A stretch of DNA of 64,000 nucleotides from Streptomyces sp. GESEQ-4. Its GTDB lineage: Bacteria > Actinomycetota > Actinomycetes > Streptomycetales > Streptomycetaceae. A program made the translations under genes and the position numbers. Of this stretch, positions 24,976-33,658 are shown piece by piece (position 1 is the first letter of the stretch; each line of letters opens with the position of its first letter). The notes beneath the pieces were generated by a model. The model saw only the letters and a list, made by a program, of their open reading frames with translations, had not been told where the DNA came from and searched no databases. The stretch lies in assembly GCF_017948455.1 (NCBI RefSeq), contig NZ_JAFFSU010000020.1, positions 62,001-126,000 of the forward strand. Reading direction: 5' to 3'.

Positions 24976-26535
24976 TCAACGGTGGTTGAACCACGCCATC
25001 GCCGGGAGCGCCCTGTCGTCGTAACCGAACAGGGCCTGGTTCTCCCAGCCGTTGCCGGAGGCAGCGTCGGTGGGGTCCCAGCCGTTGCCGTTCACCGCGG
25101 TCCAGGTCGCCTCCCAGTAGAAGACGCCGAGGCCACGGCCGTTCGGGACGGCTTCCACGATGCTGGTGATGTCCTTCATCCACCGGGTCTGCCCGGCGGC
25201 CGAGGCCGGGTAGCCGGAGACCAGCTCGCCGGCCAGGTCGATGATGTTCTCGTGCGAGTCCTCGCTGTCGAGACGGAACGGATAGGCCGTCTCGGCGACG
25301 AAGACCGGCTTGCCGTAGCGGGAGGCCGCGTCGTCCAGGGTCGTCTGGAAGTCGTAGAGCGAGCCGTGCCAGTAGCCGTAGTACGACAGGCCGATCACGT
25401 CGAACTTCACGCCGCTGGCGACCGCGCTGTCGAACCACCAGCGGGTGCCGGACAGGTCGCCGCCCTTGGCGAGGTGCAGGGCCACCGGGGTGGACGAGTT
25501 GACCTTCTTGACGGCGTCGTAGCCGGAGTTGAGCAGACCGGCCAGCTGCGTCCAGTTGTCCGTGGAACCCTCGGACCACAGCATGCCGCCGTTGATCTCA
25601 TTGCCCACCTGGACCATGTCGGCGGTGGTGCCCTGCGCCTTCAACGCGTTCAACACGTCGTACGTGTGGTTGTACACGTCGGTCCTGAGCTGGCTGTACG
25701 AGTGGCCCGCCCACGCGCTCGGCTTGGACTGGGCGCCCGGGTCGGCCCAGGTGTCCGAGTAGTGGAAGTCGACCAGCAGCTTCATGCCCTGGGCCTTGAT
25801 GCGCTTGGCCGTCGCCAGCACACGCGCCTTGTTGTTGTAGCCGTCGGCCGGGTTGACCCAGACCTTCAGGCGCGCGTAGTTCATGCCGGACGACTTGAGG
25901 ATGGCGAGGGCGTCGCCGGTCGTGCCGGAGCTGTTCTTGTAGACACCGCCCTTGGCCTCGCTCTTGGCGAGCGAGGAGATGTCGGCACCATGGATCGACG
26001 TACCGGACGTGCCCGATGTGAAGCTCAGGTCGTCAACATTGATCCAGTTGCCCGCGTTCGCGTCACTGTTGATGCTGATCGTGCACTGGTTGTTCGTCAC
26101 ATTGACCGGCACGACGATCCGGATCCACCCACTGGCGGACACCGGGAGGTCGGTGCGCTGCTCCGAACTCCCGCAGTTCTTCAGGGCTATGTACGCGGAG
26201 TTCTGCCCGCCGCCCGAACGGACCCAGGCGGTCAGCTTGTGGTTGCCGTTGGTCAGCCCGGACAGGTACTGGTACGTCTCCACCTTGTAGGCGGCGGACG
26301 AGTAGTGGCTCAGCCGGTAACTCCCGCTGTGGCCCCCGGACTCGACGTACGAGGCGCCGGTCGAGCCGTACTCCGACCAGCCGGCGGGCGTGGCGGCTCC
26401 CCCGCCGTCCGATTCGAACCCGGTGTTGGTGAGGGTGCTCGCCGCCTGGGCAGTCTGCGCGGGCAGGGCGGTGAGGGCGAGGCCCGCTGCGAGCGGCAGC
26501 AGCAGGACTCTCAGGGTGCGTCTGGGATGGAACAT
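24976..26535 (-). CDS. Secreted GH53 endo-beta-1,4-galactanase with CBM
   Basis: A 519-residue extracellular enzyme that cuts beta-1,4-galactan (type I arabinogalactan). A signal peptide ends near residue 31 (QTAQA). Residues about 33-175 form a beta-sandwich carbohydrate-binding module (NTGFESDGGG, INVDDLSFTSG). Residues about 180-519 are the GH53 barrel: it opens with GADISSLAKSEAKGGVY, has the acid/base glutamate in VQVGNEINGG near residue 314 and the nucleophile in VAETAYPF near 414. ATG at 26535 was preferred because AAGGGA lies upstream at the proper distance. It is downstream of the GH42 gene but separated from it by a strong terminator, so it may be transcribed independently. Confidence 0.92.
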   Translation of the reverse strand: MFHPRRTLRVLLLPLAAGLALTALPAQTAQAASTLTNTGFESDGGGAATPAGWSEYGSTGASYVESGGHSGSYRLSHYSSAAYKVETYQYLSGLTNGNHKLTAWVRSGGGQNSAYIALKNCGSSEQRTDLPVSASGWIRIVVPVNVTNNQCTISINSDANAGNWINVDDLSFTSGTSGTSIHGADISSLAKSEAKGGVYKNSSGTTGDALAILKSSGMNYARLKVWVNPADGYNNKARVLATAKRIKAQGMKLLVDFHYSDTWADPGAQSKPSAWAGHSYSQLRTDVYNHTYDVLNALKAQGTTADMVQVGNEINGGMLWSEGSTDNWTQLAGLLNSGYDAVKKVNSSTPVALHLAKGGDLSGTRWWFDSAVASGVKFDVIGLSYYGYWHGSLYDFQTTLDDAASRYGKPVFVAETAYPFRLDSEDSHENIIDLAGELVSGYPASAAGQTRWMKDITSIVEAVPNGRGLGVFYWEATWTAVNGNGWDPTDAASGNGWENQALFGYDDRALPAMAWFNHR

Positions 26536-26598
26536 CGTCGTCCGTCGTCCCTTCGACATGAATGGGGTTGGGGTGCCCCTCGCCGGGGAGGTGAGGGG

Positions 26599-26640
26599 TC
26601 CCCTCCGCCCGCGGCTCGTGGCACGCGCGGGCGGAGGGGA
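26599..26640 (-). terminator. Strong terminator between GH42 and GH53 genes
   Basis: A perfect 14-pair stem, CCCCTCCGCCCGCG (26600-26613) with CGCGGGCGGAGGGG (26626-26639), extended by a T-A pair, and a 12-base loop. It begins seven bases past the GH42 stop and should limit read-through into the galactanase gene. Confidence 0.8.
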
Positions 26641-26646
26641 GTCGGC

Positions 26647-28668
26647 TCAGCCGTCGAGTCGTACGACCCGTACGGCTCCCGCGGGGACCGCGAGGCGGCC
26701 CGCGGCGCGTTCGCCCGTCAGCAGTTCGGTGCCGTGTGCCTCCAGCGGCACCTTGGCGTCGGACGGGCTGTGGTTGATGGCGAACAGGAAGGTGCCCGAC
26801 TCGCCGGTGCGGCGCACCACTTCGACGTCGTGCGGCAGGTCGGCGCGCGGTGCGATCCGGGCGTCCTCGGTGGCCCAGCCGAGCAGGGCGTCCAGGCCGT
26901 GCGCGTCGAGGCGGGTCGACACGTACCAGGCGGTGCCCTCGCCGAGGCGGTGCCGGGTGACGGCCGGGTGGCCGGCGGTGAGGCCGTCGGCGTACGTCCA
27001 CACGGTCTCGGCGGCGCCCGGCACCACGAACTCGGTCCAGACGTCGCCGGTGAGTTCGGAGCCGTCCGGGCCGGTGATGCGGACGGTGTCGCCCTGGAGA
27101 AGCGGTGAGAACTCCTCGACGGTCAGGCCGAGGACGTCCCTGAGCGCGCCCGGGTAGGCGCCTTCGTGCACGGCGTCGTGCTCGTCGACGATGCCGGAGA
27201 AGTACGACACGACGAGGGTGCCGCCGTTCTCGACGTACGCGCGCACATTGTGCCCGGCGGCCTCCGTCATCAGGTACAGGGCGGGGACGACGACAAGGGG
27301 ATACCTCGACAAGTCGGCTTCCGGGTGGGCGAAGTCGACCGTGAGGTGGCGGTCGTACAGAGCCTCGTAGAAGGAGTCGGCGCGTTCGCGCGCGTCGTGG
27401 TCCTCGGTGGGGCGCCACTGGAGGTTCTGCGCCCACCAGGAGTGCCAGTCCCACAGGACGGCGACGTCGGCCTGGGTGCGGGTGCCGCGCAACGGGCTCA
27501 ACGAGTCGATGGAGGCGCCGAGTTCGACGACCTCGCGCCAGACGCGGGTCTCGGTGCCGCCGTGCGGCAGCATCGCCGAGTGGAACTTCTCGGCGCCGCG
27601 CCGGGACTGCCGCCACTGGAAGAACAGGGCGCCGTCGGAGCCCCGGGCGACGTGCGCGAGCGAGTTGCGGGCCATCTGGCCGGGGGCCTTCGCGGGGTTG
27701 CGGGCCTGCCAGTTGACACCCGACGTGGAGTGCTCGAGCAGCAGCCAGGGAGCCCCGTCGGCGACGGAGCGGGTGAGGTCGGCGGCCATCGCCAGGTTGA
27801 CGTGGGTGCGGCGGCCGTCGGTGATCAGATAGTGGTCGTTGGTGACGATGTCGACCTCACGGCCCCAGGCCCAGTAGTCGACGGAGTCGCACTGGCTGAG
27901 CGCGGTCATGAAGTTCGTCGTGACCGGGACGCCGGGTGACAGCCGGTGCAGGATGTCCCGCTCCATCACGAAGTTCTCGCGCATGGTGGCGTCGGCGAAC
28001 CGCTTGTAGTCCAGCGCCTGGGCCGGGTTGCCGACCGTGGGCGCGAGCCGCGGCGGGTTGATCTGCTCGAAGTCCGCGTAGCGCTGGCCCCAGAAGGCCG
28101 TCCCCCAGGCCTCGTTGACCCCGTCGACCGTCTGGTACGTCGTCGCCAGCCAGCGGCGGAAGTGGGTGGCGCAGGAGTCGCAGTAGCAGGCCGAGACCGG
28201 GACGCCGTACTCGTTGTGCACGTGCCACATCGCCAGCGCGGGGTGGTCGCCGTAGCGCTCGGCGAGCTGTGTGGTGATGTCGGCGGCGGCGGTGCGGTAG
28301 TCGGCGTTGCTGTGACAGATGGCCGCGCGGGAGCCGAACTCGTAACGCACGCCCTCCGCGGTCACCGGCAGGGCGTCGGGGTGGGCCCGGTAGAACCAGG
28401 CGGGCGGGGCCACGGTGGGTGTGCCCAGGTCGGCGCGGATGCCGTTCTCGTGCAGCAGGTCGAGCAGACGGTCGAGCCAGCCGAAGTCGTACTCCCCGGG
28501 TGAGGGCTCCAGCAGCGCCCAGGAGAAGATCCCGACGCTCACCATGGTGACGCCGGCCTCCCGCATCAGCCGGACGTCCTCGTGCCAGACGCTTTCCGGC
28601 CACTGCTCGGGGTTGTAGTCCCCACCGAAGGCGAGCCTGGTGAGGCCCCTGGGGGTGGTCTCCGGCAT
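26647..28668 (-). CDS. GH42 beta-galactosidase (cytoplasmic)
   Basis: A 673-residue family 42 beta-galactosidase without a signal peptide. The barrel opens with LAFGGDYNPEQWPESVWHED, the acid/base glutamate is in MWHVHNEYGVPVSAC near residue 153 and the nucleophile in WLLLEHSTSGVNWQ near 311; the cysteines of the family metal site appear as SACYCDSCATHF. Domains B (trimerisation, with a glutamine-amidotransferase-like fold) and C follow. ATG at 28668 has GGGAGA upstream. Its role here is to break down galacto-oligosaccharides brought in by the divergent ABC importer. Confidence 0.93.
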   Translation of the reverse strand: MPETTPRGLTRLAFGGDYNPEQWPESVWHEDVRLMREAGVTMVSVGIFSWALLEPSPGEYDFGWLDRLLDLLHENGIRADLGTPTVAPPAWFYRAHPDALPVTAEGVRYEFGSRAAICHSNADYRTAAADITTQLAERYGDHPALAMWHVHNEYGVPVSACYCDSCATHFRRWLATTYQTVDGVNEAWGTAFWGQRYADFEQINPPRLAPTVGNPAQALDYKRFADATMRENFVMERDILHRLSPGVPVTTNFMTALSQCDSVDYWAWGREVDIVTNDHYLITDGRRTHVNLAMAADLTRSVADGAPWLLLEHSTSGVNWQARNPAKAPGQMARNSLAHVARGSDGALFFQWRQSRRGAEKFHSAMLPHGGTETRVWREVVELGASIDSLSPLRGTRTQADVAVLWDWHSWWAQNLQWRPTEDHDARERADSFYEALYDRHLTVDFAHPEADLSRYPLVVVPALYLMTEAAGHNVRAYVENGGTLVVSYFSGIVDEHDAVHEGAYPGALRDVLGLTVEEFSPLLQGDTVRITGPDGSELTGDVWTEFVVPGAAETVWTYADGLTAGHPAVTRHRLGEGTAWYVSTRLDAHGLDALLGWATEDARIAPRADLPHDVEVVRRTGESGTFLFAINHSPSDAKVPLEAHGTELLTGERAAGRLAVPAGAVRVVRLDG

Positions 28669-28733
28669 GGATCTCTCCCGTTTTGGTCGAACATCTGGGA
28701 ACGTGCACACACAGCGTCGGCGGTGCGAGCCCA

Positions 28734-28763
28734 ACATAACCGCACAGCAACAACCATTGACAA
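28734..28763 (-). promoter_or_regulatory. Candidate promoter of the GH42 gene
   Basis: Read on the minus strand, TTGTCA (28763-28758) and TTATGT (28739-28734) are separated by 18 bp. The -35 element overlaps that of the divergent importer promoter, so one bound regulator could affect both directions. Confidence 0.45.
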
Positions 28764-28785
28764 GTGTCCAGGATGTTTCTCTACT
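28757..28785 (+). promoter_or_regulatory. Promoter of galacto-oligosaccharide importer operon
   Basis: TTGACA (28757-28762) and TCTACT (28780-28785) are separated by 17 bp, a good fit to a vegetative promoter. The LacI-type palindrome starts within the -10 element. The predicted transcript starts near 28792 and has a leader of about 60 bases. Confidence 0.65.
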
Positions 28786-28799
28786 GTGAACGCTCACAG
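28784..28799. promoter_or_regulatory. LacI-type operator
   Basis: CTGTGA-ACGC-TCACAG, an inverted repeat with six-base perfect arms, overlaps the -10 and transcription start of the importer promoter. Its size and dyad symmetry fit a LacI-family repressor, most simply the one encoded last in this operon (32053-33081). Confidence 0.65.
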
Positions 28800-28851
28800 A
28801 AGCATGGCAGGTCTTCGCGACGGGCGAGGACCCTGGTCAGGGGAGAGATCC

Positions 28852-30183
28852 ATGCCCAACACGAAGCGCCGGCGGCTCTTTGTCAGAAGTGCAGCCACCA
28901 CCGTGGCCGTCGCCCTCGGCGCGACCGCCCTCGCCGCCTGCGGCTCGTCCGACGACGACAGCGGGACCGAATCGGGGCCGGTCTCACTGACGTACTGGAC
29001 CTGGACGCCCGGCATGGACAAGGTCGTCGACCTGTGGAACAAGGGCCAGGGCAAGAAGGACCAGATCACCGTCACGGTGAAGAAGCAGGCGTCCGGCGAC
29101 ACCCTGGTCACCAAGATCCTCACCGCGCACAAGGCGGGCAAGGCGCCCGACCTGGTGCAGGCCGAGTACCAGGCGCTGCCGACACTGGTCAGCAATGACG
29201 CGCTCGCGGACATCTCCGGTGAAGTCGGCGACGCGAAGGGCAAGTTCGCCGAGGGCGTCTGGCAGCAGACCACGCTGGGCACGGACGCGGTCTACGCGGT
29301 CCCGCAGGACATCGGGCCGATGATGTTCTACTACCGCGAGGACCTCTTCAAGAAGTACGGCCTGCAGGTCCCCACCACCTGGGACGAGTTCGCCGAGACG
29401 GCCCGCGCGCTGAAGAAGAAGTCCCCGGACACCGACCTCACCACCTTCTCCGCCAACGACTCCGGCCTCTTCGCGGGCCTCGCCCAGCAGGCGGGCGCCA
29501 AGTGGTGGACCACCGAGGGCGAGAAGTGGAAGGTCGGCATCGACGACGCGGCGACCCAGAAGGTCGCCGACTTCTGGGGCGGCCTCGTCAAGGAGGGTGC
29601 GATCGACAACCAGCCGATGTACACGCCGGCCTGGAACAAGGCGCTGAACACCGGCAAGCAGATCGCCTGGGTCTCCGCGGTGTGGGCGCCGGGCACGCTG
29701 ACCACGGCCGCACCCGACACCAAGGGCAAGTGGGCCATGGCCCCGCTCCCCCAGTGGTCCGCCAGCGAGAACGTCACCGGCAGCTGGGGCGGCTCCTCCA
29801 CCGGCGTCACCACGGACTCCCGGCACAAGGAGGCCGCCGCGAAGTTCGCCGCCTGGCTGAACACCGACGGCGAAGCCCTCAACGCCCTGGCCAAGGAAGG
29901 CGGCATCTACCCCGCCTCCACGTCCGCCCAGCTCAGCGGCGCCTTCCAGACCCCGCCGGACTACTTCTCCAACCAGGCGGACTTCTACACCCAGGCCGCC
30001 AAGATCGCGGAGACCACCGCGCCGTCCGCGTGGGGCCCGAACGTCAACGTCGCCTACACGTCCTTCAAGGACGCGTTCGGCGCCGCCGCCAAGAACAAGT
30101 CCGACTTCACCGACGCCCTGAAGACGATGCAGGACGACACGGTCGCCGACATGAAGAAGCAGGGCTTCGGAGTCTCCGAGTGA
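28852..30183 (+). CDS. ABC importer lipoprotein, galacto-oligosaccharide binding
   Basis: A 443-residue extracellular solute-binding protein of family 1 (maltose/oligosaccharide type). The signal peptide ends in the lipobox ALAAC, so the protein is a lipid-anchored binding protein with Cys at about residue 30. Typical features are LTYWTWTPGMDKVV at the mature N-terminus, GKAPDLVQAEYQALP and YAVPQDIGPMMFYYREDLF. ATG at 28852 is preceded by GGGGAGAGATC. It starts an operon with two permeases and a LacI regulator, divergent from the GH42 gene, so the likely cargo is beta-1,4-galacto-oligosaccharide from galactan. Confidence 0.9.
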   Translation: MPNTKRRRLFVRSAATTVAVALGATALAACGSSDDDSGTESGPVSLTYWTWTPGMDKVVDLWNKGQGKKDQITVTVKKQASGDTLVTKILTAHKAGKAPDLVQAEYQALPTLVSNDALADISGEVGDAKGKFAEGVWQQTTLGTDAVYAVPQDIGPMMFYYREDLFKKYGLQVPTTWDEFAETARALKKKSPDTDLTTFSANDSGLFAGLAQQAGAKWWTTEGEKWKVGIDDAATQKVADFWGGLVKEGAIDNQPMYTPAWNKALNTGKQIAWVSAVWAPGTLTTAAPDTKGKWAMAPLPQWSASENVTGSWGGSSTGVTTDSRHKEAAAKFAAWLNTDGEALNALAKEGGIYPASTSAQLSGAFQTPPDYFSNQADFYTQAAKIAETTAPSAWGPNVNVAYTSFKDAFGAAAKNKSDFTDALKTMQDDTVADMKKQGFGVSE

Positions 30184-31154
30184 CCAGCGCACGCCGGACG
30201 TCGTACGGGGTCAAGGGGGCCCCGTACGCCCACCCGTCTCCCACCACCACCCTCAAACGAGCGCGAAGCGCCCCCTATTTTTTCCTCCTCCCCGCCGTCA
30301 TCCTGTTCCTCCTGTTCTTCGCGCTGCCCATCGGCTACGCCCTCTGGCTCAGCTTCCGCAAGGTGAAGGTCTCGGGCCTGGGCCTCGGCTCCGGCGCCCG
30401 TACGGAGGTCTGGGCCGGCCTGGAGAACTACACCGACGCGCTCACCGACAGCGAACTCGTGGACGGCGCGCTGCGTGTGCTGGGCTACGGCTGCATCGTC
30501 GTCCCGGTGATGCTGGGCCTCGCCCTGCTGTTCGCGCTGATGCTGGACTCCGACAAGGTGCGGCTCGCCCCGTTCACCCGGCTCGCGATCTTCCTGCCGT
30601 ACGCCATTCCCGGCGTTGTGGCGGCGCTGCTGTGGGGCTTCCTCTACCTGCCGGACGTCAGTCCCTTCTACTTCGTGCTCGACAGGCTGGGGCTGCCGCA
30701 GCCGGATCTGCTGGACGGCGGTCCGCTGTATCTCGCCCTGTCGAACATCGCGGTGTGGGGCGGCACCGGCTTCAACATGATCGTCATCTACACCTCGCTG
30801 CAAGCCATCCCGGTCGAGGTGTACGAGGCGGCGAAGCTGGACGGCGCCACGCCGCTGCAGACCGCGCTGAGGATCAAGATCCCGATGGTGGCGCCCTCGC
30901 TGGTGCTCACCTTCTTCTTCTCGATCATCGCGACGCTCCAGGTCTTCAACGAGCCGACCACCCTCAAGCCGCTCACCAACTCCGTGTCCACGACCTGGAG
31001 TCCGCTGATGAAGGTGTACCAGGACGCCTTCGGCAAGGGCGACATCTACGCGGCCGCCGCCCAGGCGACCCTGATCGCGCTCGCCACCCTCGTCCTGTCC
31101 TTCGGCTTCCTGCGGGCCGCGAACCGTCGTACCAAGCAGGAGGCAGCACGATGA
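30180..31154 (+). CDS. ABC sugar permease (MalF-like)
   Basis: A 324-residue membrane protein with six or seven helices and the EAA loop visible as VEVYEAAKLDGATPLQTALR, which contacts the ATPase. GTG start at 30180 overlaps the stop of the binding-protein gene (GTGA). Together with the next gene it forms the membrane channel of the importer. No ATP-binding subunit is encoded nearby; in Streptomyces such importers are energised by the shared ATPase MsiK. Confidence 0.92.
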   Translation: MTSARRTSYGVKGAPYAHPSPTTTLKRARSAPYFFLLPAVILFLLFFALPIGYALWLSFRKVKVSGLGLGSGARTEVWAGLENYTDALTDSELVDGALRVLGYGCIVVPVMLGLALLFALMLDSDKVRLAPFTRLAIFLPYAIPGVVAALLWGFLYLPDVSPFYFVLDRLGLPQPDLLDGGPLYLALSNIAVWGGTGFNMIVIYTSLQAIPVEVYEAAKLDGATPLQTALRIKIPMVAPSLVLTFFFSIIATLQVFNEPTTLKPLTNSVSTTWSPLMKVYQDAFGKGDIYAAAAQATLIALATLVLSFGFLRAANRRTKQEAAR

Positions 31155-32056
31155 GTTCTCTTGCCGTCCGCAAGGCCTCGCCGGCCGCCGGCACCACACC
31201 CGGCACCGCCCAGGGCCCGCCGCTGCGCCGCCGTATCGCGCTCGTGCCGACGATCACGCTGCTGATCGGCGCGATCTACTGTCTGCTGCCCGTCGCGTGG
31301 GTGGTGATCGCGGCCACCAAGTCCGGCAGCGAGCTGTTCTCCACGTTCACGTTCCTGCCGGGCAGCGGCTTCGCCGACAACATCAAGGACCTCAACGCCT
31401 ATCGCGACGGCGTCTACTGGACGTGGTTGGGCAACTCCGCGCTGTACGCGGGCCTCGGCGCCCTGCTGTCGACGGTCGTATCCGCGTTCAGCGGCTACGC
31501 GCTGGCGATCTACCGCTTCCGCGGCCGGGAGACGGTCTTCAACGTGCTGCTCGCGGGCGTGCTGATGCCGCCGGTGATCCTCGCCATCCCGCAGTACCTG
31601 CTGCTGGCGAAGGCCGACCTCACGGACTCGTACCTGTCCGTGCTGCTGCCGCTGGTCCTGTCGCCGTACGGCGTCTATCTGGCCCGGATCTACGCCACCG
31701 CCGCCGTGCCGACCGATGTGGTCGAGGCCGGGCGGATGGACGGGGCGGGCGAGTGGCGGATCTTCACCCGGGTCGCGCTGCCGATGATGGTGCCGGGACT
31801 GGTGACGGTGTTCCTGTTCCAGTTCGTGGCCGTGTGGAACAACTTCCTGCTGCCGTTCATCATGCTCAGCGACGACGAGAAGTTCCCGATCACGCTCGGT
31901 CTGTACACGCTCCTGGAGCAGGGCGCGAACACCCCGGCGCTGTACACCCTGGTGATCACCGGCGCCCTTCTCGCGGTCATCCCGCTGGTCGCTCTCTTCC
32001 TGGTCATCCAGCGGTTCTGGAGCCTCGATCTGCTCTCCGGAGCCGTAAAGTCATGA
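31151..32056 (+). CDS. ABC sugar permease (MalG-like)
   Basis: A 301-residue permease with six helices. The EAA motif is at TDVVEAGRMDGAGEWRIFTR. It overlaps the first permease gene by ATGA and the regulator gene by ATGA at its end, so four genes are translationally chained. MalG-type features such as FVAVWNNFLLPFIML near the C-terminus are present. Confidence 0.92.
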   Translation: MSSLAVRKASPAAGTTPGTAQGPPLRRRIALVPTITLLIGAIYCLLPVAWVVIAATKSGSELFSTFTFLPGSGFADNIKDLNAYRDGVYWTWLGNSALYAGLGALLSTVVSAFSGYALAIYRFRGRETVFNVLLAGVLMPPVILAIPQYLLLAKADLTDSYLSVLLPLVLSPYGVYLARIYATAAVPTDVVEAGRMDGAGEWRIFTRVALPMMVPGLVTVFLFQFVAVWNNFLLPFIMLSDDEKFPITLGLYTLLEQGANTPALYTLVITGALLAVIPLVALFLVIQRFWSLDLLSGAVKS

Positions 32057-33081
32057 CCATGAGCAACGGGGGCCGGCGCAAACCGCCGACGATCCATGAC
32101 GTGGCGCGCGAGGCAGGGGTCTCCCGGGGCACCGTCTCGCGAGTGCTCAACGGCGGGCACTACGTCAGCCCCACCGCCCAGGAGGCGGTCAACGCCGCGA
32201 TCCGCAAGACGGGTTACGTCGTCAACCGGCACGCCCGCTCGCTGATCACGGGGCGTTCGGACTCGATCGGCTTTCTGCTGACGGAGCCGCAGGAGAAGCT
32301 CTTCGAGGACCCCAACTTCAATGTCCTGCTGCGGTGTTGCACCCAGGCGCTGGCCTCGCACGACATCCCGCTGCTGCTGATGCTGGCCGGCACGGAGGAC
32401 GAGCGGCGCCGGATCACGCGGTACATCACGGCCGGTCACGTCGACGGCGTGCTGCTGGTGTCCAGTCACTCCGCCGACCCGGTCGCCGAGGAACTGCGCC
32501 AGGCGGGGGTCCCCCTCGTCCAGTGCGGCAAGCCCATGGGGCGCGGCTCCAAGGTGAGTTACGTGGCCGCCGACGACCGGGACGGCGCGCGGGACATGGT
32601 GCGCCATCTGCTGTCGCTGGGCCGCCGTCGCATCGGTGTCGTGACGGGTCCGCTGGACAGCCCGGGCGGTGTCGACCGTCTCGCCGGGTACAAGGAGGTG
32701 CTCACCGAGGCGGGCGTCGAGATCGACGAGCGCCTTATCGTCTCCGGCGACTACAGCCGGGCCAGCGGCGAGGCCGGCGCCGAACGACTGCTGGCGCGGG
32801 CCCCGGACATGGACGCCGTGTTCGTGGCCTCCGACCTGATGGCCCAGGGCGCCCTGACAGCGCTGCGCCGGTCGGGCCGCCGGGTTCCCGAGGACGTGTC
32901 CGTTGGCGGCTTCGACGACTCCACGGCCGCGACGGAGTCCACCCCCGCCCTCACCACGATCCGGCAGCCCTACGACCGCATCAGCAACGAGATGGTGCGG
33001 GTGCTGCTCGCCCAGATCGGGGGCGAGGACCCGGCGGCGGTGATCCTGCCGACGGAGCTGGTGAAGCGGGAGTCCACGTAA
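32053..33081 (+). CDS. LacI-family regulator of galactan locus
   Basis: A 342-residue LacI/GalR regulator. The helix-turn-helix is TIHDVAREAGVSRGTVSRVL at about residues 14-33, followed by the hinge region and a periplasmic-binding-protein-like sensor with IGFLLTEPQ, VDGVLLVSSHS, GRRRIGVVTGPLDSPGG and FVASDLMAQGAL. Start ATG at 32053 overlaps the permease stop; an ATG six bases later is possible. Being the last gene of the operon it would be co-expressed with the importer, a negative-feedback arrangement. The likely operator is at 28784-28799. Confidence 0.92.
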   Translation: MTMSNGGRRKPPTIHDVAREAGVSRGTVSRVLNGGHYVSPTAQEAVNAAIRKTGYVVNRHARSLITGRSDSIGFLLTEPQEKLFEDPNFNVLLRCCTQALASHDIPLLLMLAGTEDERRRITRYITAGHVDGVLLVSSHSADPVAEELRQAGVPLVQCGKPMGRGSKVSYVAADDRDGARDMVRHLLSLGRRRIGVVTGPLDSPGGVDRLAGYKEVLTEAGVEIDERLIVSGDYSRASGEAGAERLLARAPDMDAVFVASDLMAQGALTALRRSGRRVPEDVSVGGFDDSTAATESTPALTTIRQPYDRISNEMVRVLLAQIGGEDPAAVILPTELVKREST

Positions 33082-33125
33082 CCCACGTAACGGCGGAGCG
33101 GAGCAACCAGTCGGGATCCAGGCAC

Positions 33126-33145
33126 GACCGGTCAGGACCGGTCAG
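33126..33145. repeat. Two tandem copies of a 10-base repeat
   Basis: GACCGGTCAG occurs twice in direct succession between the LacI gene and the VOC gene. Each copy contains the palindrome GACCGGTC. It may be a binding site or a slippage product; no function can be assigned. Confidence 0.4.
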
Positions 33146-33257
33146 GATCCGAGAAGCCACCCGCCGCTCCCCCGTCCTAGCGTGACATCAGCGCCGAAAA
33201 GCCGTCGGCGCGAACCCGGCGCGAGTCGTCGGGTCACGCTTCACGGAGGAGTCCGCC

Positions 33258-33605
33258 ATGACCACCGGTGTCAACACGATCATCTACCCCGTCAAGGACA
33301 TCGCCCGGGCGAAGGCCCTGTTCAGCGCGCTGCTGGAGGTGGAGCCGTACGCCGACGGGCCCTACTACGTCGGCTTCAAGGCCGCCGGCCAGGACGTCGG
33401 TCTAGACCCGAACGGGCACGCCAAGGGCATGACCGGACCGGTGCCCTACTGGACCGTGACCGACATCCGGGCCCGCCTCGCGGCCCTGCTGGACGCCGGT
33501 GCGGAGCTGCTCCAGGACGTCAACGACGTCGGCGGCGGGCGGCTCATCGCCTTCGTGAAGGACGCGGACGGGAACCTGGTCGGGCTCCTTCAGGATCCTG
33601 CCTGA
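33258..33605 (+). CDS. VOC-family (glyoxalase-fold) protein
   Basis: A 115-residue single-domain protein of the vicinal-oxygen-chelate superfamily with paired beta-alpha-beta-beta-beta units: VNTIIYPVKDIARAKALFSA at the N-terminus and FVKDADGNLVGLLQD at the end. Metal-binding residues are not all obvious, so it could be a binding protein rather than an enzyme. GGAGGAG lies upstream of the ATG. A relic of another VOC gene is found at 46037-46108. Function unknown. Confidence 0.82.
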   Translation: MTTGVNTIIYPVKDIARAKALFSALLEVEPYADGPYYVGFKAAGQDVGLDPNGHAKGMTGPVPYWTVTDIRARLAALLDAGAELLQDVNDVGGGRLIAFVKDADGNLVGLLQDPA

Positions 33606-33622
33606 GCCGGCTTCGAGTGCCG

Positions 33623-33651
33623 TTCAAGTGTTGATGCATGTGCATTAACAT
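33623..33651 (+). promoter_or_regulatory. Promoter and palindrome of MarR gene
   Basis: TTCAAG (33623-33628) and TAACAT (33646-33651) are spaced 17 bp, which places transcription start at or next to the ATG at 33659. Between and over the -10 lies TTGATGCA-TG-TGCATTAA (33631-33648), a palindrome matching at seven of eight positions per arm, of the size MarR proteins bind. Autoregulation is likely. Confidence 0.6.
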
Positions 33652-33658
33652 TGGGTGT

